Of a DNA stretch of 9,043 nucleotides, positions 1 through 8,127 are shown in pieces (the first letter of the stretch is position 1; every line of letters begins with the position of its first letter). Under the pieces are notes generated by a model. It had not been told where the DNA came from. It did not search any database and saw only the letters and a list, made by a program, of their open reading frames with translations. The stretch comes from Candidatus Absconditabacterales bacterium (GTDB taxonomy: Bacteria > Patescibacteria > JAEDAM01 > Absconditabacterales > Absconditicoccaceae), in the NCBI GenBank assembly GCA_938010495.1, contig CALLUT010000033.1, forward strand, positions 1 through 9,043. Direction: 5' to 3'. Both the position numbers and the translations under genes were made by a program.

Positions 1-2892
1 ATTGCTGCTCCATGAGAACCAATATATTCTACAATACCAAACAATGCGTATGCTTACAATGGGTGAACATCTATGTCAGCACCAATAGTTTCTGGTCTCG
101 TGTGATTGTTACTTTCACTTTGAGATACAGATCCATTTCAAACAATAAAAGATACTGCTGATCCAATGACTGGTGATTCTTATTATAATGCATGACAACT
201 GTGAGCATGACGTATTAACGTCTGTGCTGCCGTATCAGAAAATTGAGTAAATTGTACATGAAGCTCATGAACAACTAGTACAACCTCAGGTACTTCAACC
301 ACATGAAGTACTACAACGTGAACATCGACATGATGATCAACAGCTCCTGTATGTTGAGATTGATATTGTTCTCCTGATGAGCCTTGTGCAGCAGATTGTA
401 CATGATGAGTTGTTTGATCTTGATTGTGTAGCGATAGAACAGATACATGAATTACTTGTGATTCAAGTAATGATTGTAATGACTGACTATTCTGTAGTGG
501 AGCTGAAACGTGCGTTTCATGATTCTGTCAGCGTTGAACTGATCCATGTGATTGAACACTAAAATGTGATGATGACTTAGATCAATGTATTTGAGACGAT
601 GCAATATGAGATAGTTGTGATTCAAGTAATGATTGTAATGATTGATTGTTCTGTAATTGAGAAGAAGTTTGTGTAGATAATATTTGTGTTGAATGAAGCG
701 CAGTTTGTCCTAGTTGAACGTTTTGTAATGAAAGGACACGTATTTGTTCTACGTGATGATGAGATTGTAATTCAAGTAGTGATTGTAGTGATTGACTGTT
801 TTGTAATTGACAAGAGATATGTGTTGATTGATCATGCCAATCATCAACAGCACCTTGTGGATCACTTACTTGTATAGAATCAAGTGAAATATGTACACAA
901 GATTGATCTTCTTCTTGATCAACCTCTAGTACATGATCAACAACATGAACATCTAGTTGATCTACGACAACGTGAACTTCATCAACTAGTTGAAGTACTT
1001 CAACATGAGGAACAGGCTGATCAGATGATGATGAACAAAAATATCCTGATATTTCTATATCAGTTGATGTTGATGATAACTCAATTGACTGATGAGAACG
1101 TATGGAATGGATAATTTCATATGAATATGAAACCTATGAGCAGAATTATCCAAAAGCATCGCTTATATTTGTGCATGAACTAGAAGAATGATTCGAATAT
1201 ATTTCATGAACTGAAGACCTTGATTGAGATTGAGATCTTACAGATGTCGATTATGATGACGATGATGGTACAATAACTTTTGAAGTAGAAATAGATGGAT
1301 CATCGTATGAGACTACTGATGATAGTCGTATTTATGAATGAGAAATAGAATATAACGTATGGGCAAACTCAGATCTTGAAGTAGATAATTATACTATGGA
1401 AGTAGCAATGTATTGCTTCTGACTTGAATGAGATGAAGATGATTTTGAATCATCATGAGTAACATGTACTACAACAAATAGTGATCCAGAATTTGTAAGA
1501 GCAGTTGATGAAAGAATAAATATCATTACTTCTACAACTGAATCAAGTAGCTCTTCATCGACAAGTACAACAAGTTGATCTTCTTGATCGGATAGTGATA
1601 GTGGCTCAGATAGTTCAACATCAACAAGTACTTCAAGTTGATCTAGTACTGGTGGATGATCAGATGAAAATCCTGTTTGTTGAAATTGATATCATGAATG
1701 AACCGAAGAATGTGATGATCAAAATGCAATTGATTGAGATTGATGTTCAACTACATGTACTGTTGAGTATTGATGGTTATGTTCTACATCATATCCATGA
1801 CGTTGTACAAGAAATGACTGTACGTCTCATTGAAATACATATATTGAATGAGAAGAATTAACATGACTTTGTTGTGCTTGATTGGTAGCAACGGTAGTGC
1901 AAGAAACATATGATTGAATAATTACTATTTGTCATGATCCAGTAGAAACCGAACCATATTGTGATGCTGATGCAGAAGTTCCTTGATGGTATATTTCTGA
2001 TAGATATAATATGAAGAACTTAGTGCTAGAAGATACCTGTGAATCACAAGCAGTTGATTATTATTCTGCAATACAACAATCTTTACAAGAAAAACAATCA
2101 TTTTGTAAATATAGTGATGAAGACTATGAATCAGTATGATTCTTAGATACTAAATCTCATCGTGAAAGCTCTTCAATACAAGCTTTGAAACATTTCTGTA
2201 TTGTGAAGTGAGAAGGAACTCAACTCAATCGTTTTGAACCAGAAAGAAGAATGAGCAGAGAAGAATTCATAAAAATACTTATAAAAGTAATGCTTATGGA
2301 TAGTTGATTGGAAGTGAAACCTGAGTGAATGGAATATGATTGAGAAATACCATATATTGATGTAAAAGCGGATCGTTGGTCAACACAGTATATTATGACG
2401 GCGCATGAATTATGAATCCTTGATCCATTCTTTAAGGGAGCATTTACAACAACTATGTTTAAACCTAGTAAGTCAATTACCTCAAAAGAAATTATAGAAG
2501 TATTACGTGCTCTTGAATGATGATATATGCTTTCGCAAGAAACAATGTATAGTACTTTGTGATGAAATGGTACATATCCATCAAGATGAGAAATTTCTGC
2601 ATTGATTGTGAAAAAATTTCTTGGTTCGTTTAGAGATTACTTATTTGTGCAATGAGACAATGAAGAATACTATTATTGACTCTTAGATGAATTACGTGGA
2701 AAAACATATCAACAACAATATGAAATTATTCTTAATCAGACGAAAAAACTTGAAGAAATAGAGGGTGAGCACTGAAGTGCATCAATTAGTAATCTTCACC
2801 CTTATTGGATAAAGAGTTATTTAAGAACTGTATCAAATTTGTCAACTACTAATTGATCTAATAAATCAGCTGATTTGCCTGATGAAGAGTAG
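1..2892 (+). CDS. Giant secreted subtilisin-like (S8) serine protease with Cys-rich and SLH domains, 3' part
   Basis: Under code 25, frame 1 is open from the first base to TAG at 2890, giving 963 residues with the N-terminus outside the window. Fragment residues 1-80 are the end of a peptidase S8 domain: an AAPGEPIYSTIP stretch, then the catalytic-serine motif GGTSMSAPIVSGLVG (Ser codon 70-72) and the closing GAGRINV helix. The Asp and His of the triad must lie upstream. Then come a Ser/Thr/Gly linker, three Cys-rich repeats, a second linker, an acidic beta-type region with an EF-hand-like loop, a third linker, a DUF4215-like Cys-rich motif, an unidentified Cys-containing stretch and two or three SLH-like repeats. 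UGA supplies most glycines, including one in the Ser motif. From the family, it should be exported and hydrolyse proteins. The SLH repeats suggest retention on the cell surface, and the Cys-rich modules binding. A role against host or prey proteins is inference only. Confidence 0.93.
256..345 (+). repeat. Ser/Thr/Gly-rich linker 1 (low complexity)
   Basis: About 30 codons consist almost only of Ser, Thr and Gly, with Gly written mainly as TGA. The stretch separates the protease domain from the first Cys-rich region and probably forms a flexible, possibly glycosylated, spacer. Confidence 0.8.
457..900 (+). repeat. Three tandem Cys-rich repeats (C-x4-DC-xDGLFC-xG-xE-xC type)
   Basis: Units begin at 457, 616 and 766, so the periods are 159 and 150 bases. 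Each opens with a CDSSNDCNDGLFC-like block followed by (S/N)G(A/E/Q)ExCV. The first 26 bases of units 1 and 2 are identical and the third is more diverged, which suggests duplication within the gene. Similar DGLFCNGxExC modules occur in secreted proteins of Myxococcota and other bacteria, probably as disulfide-stabilised domains. Their ligand here is unknown. Confidence 0.85.
904..1023 (+). repeat. Ser/Thr/Gly-rich linker 2 (low complexity)
   Basis: About 40 codons of Ser, Thr and Gly join the Cys-rich repeats to the acidic domain. The DNA is a patchwork of TCA, ACA, AGT and TGA codons with several short TGATCA-type inverted repeats. Confidence 0.8.
1216..1251 (+). other. EF-hand-like calcium-binding loop within the protease gene
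   Basis: The twelve residues DLDGDGDLTDVD fit the DxDxDGxhxxxD/E pattern: Asp at positions 1, 3 and 5, Gly at 6, a hydrophobic residue at 8 and an acid at 12. The loop lies in an acidic region rich in Asp and Glu. Calcium binding is inferred from the pattern; no helix pair was verified. Confidence 0.5.
1528..1665 (+). repeat. Ser/Thr/Gly/Asp-rich linker 3 (low complexity)
   Basis: About 45 codons dominated by Ser, Thr and Gly, with a few Asp, separate the acidic beta-type region from the second Cys-rich region. Confidence 0.8.
1678..1782 (+). other. DUF4215 / myxococcus Cys-rich repeat motif
   Basis: The translation reads CGNGYHEGTEECDD, then DGDGCSTTC and a final WLC. This matches the CGNGxxExGEECDDGNxxDGDGCSxxC signature of DUF4215 (also described as a myxococcal Cys-rich repeat) in secreted proteins. 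Only one copy is present. The two glycines in DGDG and the one after the first Cys are TGA codons. Confidence 0.85.
2140..2640 (+). other. SLH-like repeats at the C-terminus of the protease
   Basis: Repeat 1 (about 2140-2292) runs from GFLDT through IVKGE and RFEPERRMSREEFIKIL. Repeat 2 (about 2350-2511) runs from YIDVKADRWSTQYI through ELGILDP and FKPSKSITSKEIIEVL. Both follow the SLH scheme FxDV..W....I..A...GI..G....F.P...ITR.E. A weaker third copy may follow to about 2640, containing SRGEISALIVKKF. SLH domains usually bind secondary cell-wall polymers in monoderms. What they bind in this lineage is unknown. Confidence 0.75.
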
Positions 2893-2908
2893 TCAGTAGA
2901 ATATAAGT

Positions 2909-3838
2909 ATGATAAATATAAAACAAATGAAAGCATTTTGTAAACAATTTGAACGCAGAACATATCTGTTAGTATGTTTGTTGTTTACAGTTGTTTGTAT
3001 ACACTGATGAGAAGCACGTTCAGCTATAAATATTCCGACGTTTTCTTTATATGATAACGCAGAAACTGTACAAGCTGCAGCGGTATGAGTAGACCCATTA
3101 TTCTTATTGAGAGAAGAACTAGCTGATTCACTTACAGTAAGATCAATGCTATTTTCTCCACAAGAATATGTTAAAAAAGATCGTTTAACTCTTTTAGATC
3201 AAGCAGTAGATATACTGTGATGAATATGAGCAATCACAGATGGTAAAAGAATAATTACGGAATCATGATATAAAGATGTTATTGTTTCAAGAGCAGAGGC
3301 GATTAAAACACTTGTTTTAGTAAAAACATTGCGTACTCCTGTTACGTTTAATGAGTTGATTTATCATGATTGAGCTAGTATTTACGATGATATGAGACGT
3401 GATGCTTGGTATACTTCGTATGTTCTTTATGCACACTCTATGTGATGGTTGGCTGATTTTGAAAATGATTGACTACTAAAACCATTGAGCCCATTAACAC
3501 AAGATGATTACGCTATTTTGATAGAAAATATGTGATGAGAAAATATTATCAGAGCATGAAAACATTCAAGATTTATGACAAAAAAAGATTTCTTAGAGTC
3601 AATTGTTTGATCATTTAATAATGAATTGAAACCTATACTTATATTATATGGTAATAACTCGAATTTCTATCAAATGTTAATTAAGAGTATAATCTGAAAG
3701 GAAGTCACAGAGCAAAAAGAAGTTCTTACTAAGACTTTGAATAAATTTACTTGATTTAGTGAAGACGCATTGTTGTTACAACAAGGGTTCTCACGTTATG
3801 GTATTGTCTTATTGATAGAAACTATTCTTGAAGAGTAA
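2909..3838 (+). CDS. Exported SLH-like domain protein
   Basis: This is a 309-residue protein under code 25, ending at TAA 3836. ATG 2909 is the first in-frame start after the previous stop; ATG 2927 is an alternative. Neither has a Shine-Dalgarno sequence. A basic stretch (KQFERR) followed by the hydrophobic segment TYLLVCLLFTVVCI (about residues 17-30) looks like a signal peptide or anchor. The mature part has degenerate SLH-like repeats: SRAEAIKTLV near residue 130, then YDDMRRDAWYTSYVLYAHSMG followed by PLSPLTQDDYAILI, and RFMTKKDFLESIV. It starts 16 bases after the SLH-bearing protease gene and shares its C-terminal domain type, so the two are probably one transcription unit of surface proteins. 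No enzymatic motif is visible. A surface-layer or adhesion role is inference. It contains no CGA or CGG codon. Confidence 0.88.
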
Positions 3839-4223
3839 GAATTCTTGTGTCCCCATTCTTTTCTATTGTTATAGTGATCGCTCATGGAGTTGATCGCTTT
3901 TTTTCTCGTTTTGGTCGTTCTATGAATGACCACTCATGGGTATCTAAAGCATCATCAATTCATAATTCATGTACCATTGCTTCATCTTCAATTCTCCACA
4001 TATCAATGTGAAGTATGGTTTCTTTATAGATATTCATATAGGTATATGTTGGGCTTTGTACAGGAACTGTTTCTCATAAAATTTTATGAACAAAGGCTTG
4101 AACAAAAGTAGTTTTTCATGCTCATAACTCACCATGAATAAGAACTTGTTTTACTCATGTCCCTAGTATATATTCAACAGGATTTATAAGATCTTCAACT
4201 GATTTTATGGTATATTTTTTCAT
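3822..4223 (-). CDS. tsaE: tRNA threonylcarbamoyladenosine biosynthesis ATPase TsaE
   Basis: This 133-residue protein has the usual TsaE length. TsaE is the P-loop ATPase that works with TsaB and TsaD to make t6A37 in ANN-decoding tRNAs. Visible motifs are Walker A GELGAGKTTF (residues 31-40), SPTYTYMNIY (57-66), HIDMWRIED with the Mg-linked Asp74, ELGIDDAL (86-93) and FIE-x-P (100-104). Three of the Walker-A-region glycines come from UGA or GGT codons read in phase. Residue 103 is a CGA codon exactly where the family has the Trp of its conserved IEWP motif. CGA also occurs at residues 106 and 110. The start ATG at 4223 is the only sensible one. The 3' end overlaps the convergent upstream gene by 17 bases and contains that gene's terminator. 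It is transcribed divergently from the exonuclease operon. Confidence 0.93.
3873..3904 (+). terminator. Intrinsic terminator of the surface-protein unit, inside tsaE
   Basis: AGTGATCG (3873-3880) pairs with TGATCGCT (3891-3898) as an 8-bp RNA stem with two G-U pairs around a 10-base loop, followed directly by a T-run (3898-3904). The wobbles make the stem weaker on the minus strand, so it should act on plus-strand transcripts arriving from the SLH genes. It lies 35 bases past their last stop codon. Confidence 0.6.
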
Positions 4224-4244
4224 ATTTGATTAGAAAGATAGCTA

Positions 4245-4272
4245 TTGAAAAGTTATAGACTAATCATATAAA
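4245..4272 (+). promoter_or_regulatory. Candidate sigma-70-type promoter of the exonuclease operon
   Basis: TTGAAA (4245-4250) and TATAAA (4267-4272) are separated by 16 bases, in the only intergenic gap upstream of the + strand operon. Initiation near 4279 would give a leader of about 45 bases. The region is AT-rich, so chance matches are likely. Confidence 0.4.
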
Positions 4273-4290
4273 TATTTTATAGAACAACAA
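4263..4290 (-). promoter_or_regulatory. Candidate promoter of tsaE, overlapping the divergent promoter
   Basis: On the minus strand TTGTTG (4290-4285) and TATGAT (4268-4263) are 16 bases apart, about 40 bases upstream of the tsaE start. Its -10 box overlaps the -10 box of the plus-strand candidate, so the two could exclude each other. This rests on hexamer matches only. Confidence 0.33.
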
Positions 4291-4323
4291 GATAGATTTG
4301 TTGTAATTTGTTTCGAAAAAATA

Positions 4324-5220
4324 ATGAGAAGATTAGATGTATTAGATTGATCGTGATATGTTTTTAGAGCATATTATTGATTCCCAGAGTTAACAGATAA
4401 AGACTGACATAACGTCAATGCAATCTATGGTTTTTTTCGTATGTTATTTAAATTATGGCAACGTAAACCACATGAATTCGTAATTGCTTGGGATAGTCCT
4501 AAAAGAACTATAAGAAAAGAAAAATTTGAAGAATACAAAGCAAATAGAGTAAAAATGCCAGATGATTTTAAATGGCAAATGCGCATGATAAAAGATATTG
4601 TTGATGAACTTAACATACCTTTTCTAGAAATGCCATGATATGAGGCTGACGATATAATTGCTACTATTGTTGAACAAGAAATAGGTGAGTGATCATTTGA
4701 AAAGTGAGTCTGTATTGTTTCTTCTGATAAAGATTTGAAGCAATTATTACGTGATTGAGTTGTACAATTTGATGCTATGAAAGTACTAGAAACAAATACA
4801 AAATCTTTTACTCAAGAACACTGATTTGGTCCAACATTATTATTGGATTATCTAAGTTTGCTTGGAGATGCTTCTGACAATATTCCATGAGTAATGGGTA
4901 TTGGTAAAAAATGAGCGCAAAAGCTAGTCTCAACTTATTGAAATCTTGATAGTATTTATGCAGCAATTGACGAAATTACGTGAGTAACTAAACAAAAACT
5001 TATAGACTGAAAGGAATCAGCATATCTTAGTAAAGAACTTGTAACGCTAATGCATGTTCCAGACATAAAGGCTAAACATGATGAATGGTCTTGTAACTAT
5101 GATTTTGAAAAAATGAAATCTGTACTTGTTGATAAATATTGATTTACATCATTAGAAAAAATTCTGATTGATCTAAAAAAACAACGACAGTGATGAGAAC
5201 AACATTCTTTATTCTGATAA
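4324..5220 (+). CDS. Stand-alone 5'-3' exonuclease (PolA N-terminal / FEN family)
   Basis: This 298-residue protein covers the PolA-type 5' nuclease domain (PIN plus helix-3-turn-helix) and stops before any polymerase. The metal-binding acids appear in order: LDGSGYVFRAYY (Asp8), AWDSPKRTIRKEKFEEYKANR (Asp57, with the Arg/Lys arch), YEADDI (Glu107, Asp109, Asp110), SSDKDLKQLL (Asp135, Asp137) and LGDASDNIPGVMGIGKKGAQKL (Asp182, Asp185, then the H3TH loop). Such enzymes remove 5' flaps and RNA primers in lagging-strand maturation and repair. ATG 4324 gives a normal N-terminus just before LDG. The protein ends EQHSLFG, which resembles a sliding-clamp-binding peptide. It is the first gene of an apparent operon and the NTPase gene follows 10 bases later. 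The polymerase, if any, must be encoded elsewhere. One CGA codon occurs at residue 288. Confidence 0.93.
5200..5214 (+). other. Putative beta-clamp-binding peptide at the exonuclease C-terminus
   Basis: Residues 293-297 read QHSLF, one residue before the stop, after a short Lys/Gln/Gly tail. Bacterial clamp-binding peptides follow QL(S/D)LF or QxxLF and commonly lie at flexible termini. Only position 2 departs from the consensus. Confidence 0.5.
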
Positions 5221-5230
5221 TAATTATTTA

Positions 5231-5788
5231 ATGATAGATCTCGCCTCAGTGCGTAGAGTTTGAGTATGAACTACAAATCCAATCAAGGTCGCTGCAGTTC
5301 AAGATGTATTTAATAAACTATGACTTGATGTTTCTGTTACATGATTTAATACACAAAGCCATGTCTCTGATATGCCACTTAGCATCGAAGAGACTTTGAA
5401 GTGATCACATAATAGAGCTTCAGCTTTGATTGAAAAATGAATGTTTGATATGGCGTTTTGATTAGAATGATGAGTCGAATTTACTCAAATGCCAAATGGT
5501 AAATCAGTATGTATGTTGTTTTGATGGACAACAATTATTGATTCTACAGGGTATGAAAGCTCATGATCAACAGGAAATTTCCCGATTCCATCTGAAGTGG
5601 CATTTGCACTTGAATGATGAGCTGAACTATGAACATATATGGCTGAAAAAACTTGAATAGATCATATGAAGAAAAAATGATGAACAATATGATATCTCAC
5701 TAGAGATCATATCTTGAGACAAGAAGCTTTTTACACCTCATGAATACACGCAATTGTTCCATGGTTAAACAAAGAATTATACGAATAA
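5231..5788 (+). CDS. yjjX: Inosine/xanthosine triphosphatase, YjjX (DUF84) family
   Basis: This 185-residue protein matches the YjjX family along its length. It shows the N-terminal VGVGTTNPIKVAAV substrate loop (residues 10-23), the SHVSDMPLSIEETLKGSHNRA segment (43-63), GLEGGVEF (77-84), FPIPSEVAFAL (117-127), ELG (132-134), and KKKGGTIGYLT (147-157) followed by Arg163. These enzymes hydrolyse ITP and XTP to the monophosphates, clearing deaminated purines before they enter nucleic acids. I count 22 glycines, of which 19 are TGA and 3 are GGN, and several TGAs fall in conserved motifs. This is some of the clearest evidence for code 25 here. ATG 5231 is used; GTG 5249 would also leave the motif intact. 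It starts 10 bases after the exonuclease and its last 28 bases overlap the next gene. Pairing with a repair nuclease fits a genome-maintenance role. Confidence 0.92.
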
Positions 5789-6681
5789 ATTTTATAAAAT
5801 ATTGTATATGAACAAGTATTGTATTGCTTTGTTTAGCATTTTTTTCTGTACAAGCATTGTCTATAGAAAATGAATGATGGGTAACTGATTGAGCAAACAT
5901 TTTATCAGAGGAAGAAGAGGCGTCATTAGAAAATAAAATTCAATCTATAGTTGATGCTACTTCAGCTGAGATTGCATTGGTGACTGTGGAATCTTTATGA
6001 TGAAGAGAAGCGTTTGATGTTTCATTGGATTTTGCAAGATACTTAACAGATGATCAAGATAAAATTGATGAGATGAAAATCTCATGAGTATGAGATGAAG
6101 AACTTGATAACTGACTTGTAGTACTTGTTGCTCCAAATGAAAGAAAACGACAAATTCAAGTTTGATATTGATTAGAATGAGCAATCCCAGATGCAATTGC
6201 AAAACGTATGTGAGAAAATATATTGGTTCCTGCTTTCCGTCAAGAAAGTTATTGATCCTGACTATGAGAACTAGTTTTAGCTTTTGAATCAGCTATTAAT
6301 TGAGAGGTAGCTAATCGAGATAAAAAAGAAATTAATAAATCTCCAATGGCTCTCACTGACTTATTTATAGGGTTTGTTTTTCTAATATTTTTCTTTTGAC
6401 CAATTGTAAAACCTTATTTAAAAAATACTAATGAAAAATTATTTGGTTCTTGAACGTGATGAACGATTTTTTGAATTATATGATCATTAATTGTATGATG
6501 GTCAGGATTATGGTTGATACTACCTTTAGCCCTGGTATTTATGATAGTATTCTTTTGAGAAGCATGAAAAGGTAATTGATCTTCATGAATATCATATGGA
6601 TGATGATGATCATTTGGATGAGGGTTTAGTTGATTCTCATGATGATCATTTGGATGAGGGTGAGCATGATGATGACGATAA
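5761..6681 (+). CDS. TPM-domain (YgcG/Psb32-like) membrane protein with Gly-rich tail
   Basis: This 306-residue protein starts at an ATG overlapping the 3' end of the NTPase gene by 28 bases; no later ATG precedes the hydrophobic segment. Residues 1-34 form a signal peptide (basic N-region, SIVLLCLAFFSVQA core). The TPM domain spans about 38-198: WVTDGANILSEEEE, IALVTVESLG, NGLVVLVAPNERK, QVGYGLEGAIPDA (133-145) and ILVPAFRQESYGSG. Membrane segments follow at about 202-218 and 237-265. The tail is of the GGGSFGGGFSG type typical of the family, in which TGA encodes nearly all glycines. The last sense codon is CGA, where homologues commonly end in Trp. CGA also occurs at residues 8, 130 and 106+80 (nt 6316). 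The exact function is unsettled; the domain probably faces the outside. Proximity to lemA is a recurring arrangement in bacteria. Confidence 0.9.
6603..6660 (+). repeat. 22-bp direct repeat in the Gly-rich tail of the TPM gene
   Basis: The same 22 bases occur at 6603-6624 and 6639-6660, with a period of 36 bases. In frame each copy encodes a GGSFGGG block. It looks like a recent in-frame duplication lengthening the tail. Confidence 0.85.
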
Positions 6682-6715
6682 TTATAAATATATTTAACAA
6701 TTTACTTTTGCATTA

Positions 6716-7348
6716 ATGAATAACAAATTATTAGAATTAGTTGAACAAGGATGAGAATATAAGGCATTATATGCCTATGATATTACTCACGAAAAAACTA
6801 TCCCAGTAATAATCGTTTCAACCTATACTCAAGAAATAGCTGAACAATTACAAGAAATATCTCAGGCATGATGGATTGTGTTAACGAAATATGACTTAGA
6901 ACATGGACATGATGTATATAGTATTATTCTTCATCATATTCAATGTCGTAGCGAATGTATTGTTTGAGATGATGTACTTTCAACATTATTAATGAGCTCT
7001 ACAGACATGAGACCTCACTTAGAATGACATATTCGCCATGTGTTAATCGATCTAAGAGAAGCTATTATTCAAAAAAAACGAATATGAGAATTACTTCCAT
7101 GGTTTACTATACAAGCAGACCGTATACGATGTGCTTGTTGATTCCTTATTTCATGAAAATCTGCTTATGTAGAATCAATTGCTGATATTATTGAACTTAT
7201 TAATGAAAAACGAGGTATTGATCATTGAGAATTATATAGGACATTACATCATTGAACATGAACTGTTGATATATACAAAGCTCATGAGTTATTTGATCAA
7301 CTTGTAGCGCATGTTGACACTATCCACAAAAACCCTACAAATAAGTAG
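6716..7348 (+). CDS. Hypothetical protein between the TPM and LemA genes
   Basis: This 210-residue protein runs from ATG 6716 to TAG 7346. I do not recognise it with confidence. No signal peptide, long hydrophobic segment or P-loop is visible, so it is probably cytoplasmic. The N-terminal half has alternating hydrophobic stretches (PVIIVSTY, GWIVLTKYDL). The middle reads VGDDVLSTLL followed by an E-x3-R-x3-IDLREAII helix. That layout vaguely recalls the end of some nucleotidyltransferase-fold proteins, where a GEDLF-like block precedes an E...R...LR helix. This is a weak resemblance, and no GSxxxxxD catalytic motif is visible. A Cys pair in the CACGF stretch follows. CGA codons occur at 7079, 7127 and 7211. 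It starts 34 bases after the TPM stop and ends 26 bases before lemA, so it is probably co-transcribed with both. Confidence 0.8.
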
Positions 7349-7374
7349 TTATTTATTATTCCTATTATAAGACA

Positions 7375-8076
7375 ATGAAAAAGACGTTATTAATGATTAT
7401 TTGAATTATCATTTTATTATTTGTTATGCTTTTTGGTAAGTACAACTGATTGGTTAGTGCTGATGAAGGTGTAAAAGAAGCTTGGGCTCAAGTAGAAAAC
7501 CAATATCAAAGAAGGTTAGACCTTATTGATAATCTTGTACAAACAGTAAAAGGTTTTGCTGATCAAGAACTTGGTGTATTTACTGAAGTAACACAAGCTA
7601 GAGCATGAGCATCTCAAACGAATATTAATATTGATGATGCTGAACAACTAGCTGCATTTCAAGCAAATCAATGAGAATTGAGTGGTGCCTTATCTAGATT
7701 GTTAGTGACAGTTGAAGATTATCCTGAGTTAAAATCTGATCAAAACTTTTTGGAACTACAAGCGCAATTGGAATGAACAGAAAATCGTATAGCTACTGCA
7801 AGATGAGATTTTAATGCAGCGGTTAGAAAACTCAATGAACTTGTTCGTTGATTCCCATCCAATATTGTTGCGATGATAACATGATTTACGACGAAAAACC
7901 CATTTGCTGCTGAAGCTTGAGCTGAGAAAGCACCAAGTGTTGATTTCTGATGAAGATTTGATGATGCGGTTGATTCTGCAGAAATTGCAGTTGAAAAGAC
8001 TGCAGAAGATATTGCTATAGAAGCAGGACTTCCAGTAGATTGAGATCTTCCAGTAGAACAGGTAATTACTGAGTAA
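7375..8076 (+). CDS. lemA: LemA family protein
   Basis: This 233-residue protein has the full LemA layout. An N-terminal membrane helix (about residues 4-20, [17 protein letters not shown]) precedes YNGLV and the coiled helices. The signature is [20 protein letters not shown] (36-55), with Asp52 where most homologues have Pro in DLIPNLV. Then come [55 protein letters not shown] and APSVDF (186-191). The family has one membrane anchor and an extracytoplasmic helical bundle; its biochemical role is not settled. Beyond the usual APxVxF end there are about 40 extra, mostly acidic residues. Like the nearby TPM protein it is predicted to sit in the envelope, and LemA-TPM neighbourhoods are common. 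It is the last gene of the apparent operon. No Shine-Dalgarno sequence precedes the ATG. Confidence 0.94.
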
Positions 8077-8127
8077 AAAATATTTGTCACAACTTGTCAA
8101 CTGTTTCGTAATAGAAGTGTGAAGCGT

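Noticed and set aside
457..900. A CRISPR-like array, because of the regular direct repeats
   Set aside because: The repeats are in frame, 150-159 bases apart, and encode Cys-rich protein modules.
377..1861. Short standard-code ORFs inside the protease gene (for example 377-562, 884-1114 and 1595-1861)
   Set aside because: They are out of frame with the code-25 protein that carries the S8, Cys-rich and SLH motifs, and they show only repetitive Val/His/Gln/Ile composition.
3824..3842. Hairpin ATTCTT/AAGAAT at the end of the SLH gene as a terminator
   Set aside because: The stem has only six AT-rich pairs and no T-run follows. The structure at 3873-3904 is far better.
4224..4323. A tRNA or small RNA gene in the divergent intergenic gap
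   Set aside because: The 100 bases are AT-rich without a cloverleaf or stable stem. Only promoter-like hexamers are visible.
7740..8100. Two overlapping minus-strand frames of about 115 codons opposite lemA
   Set aside because: The plus strand encodes a full LemA signature. The minus frames are Ser-rich antisense shadows without motifs.
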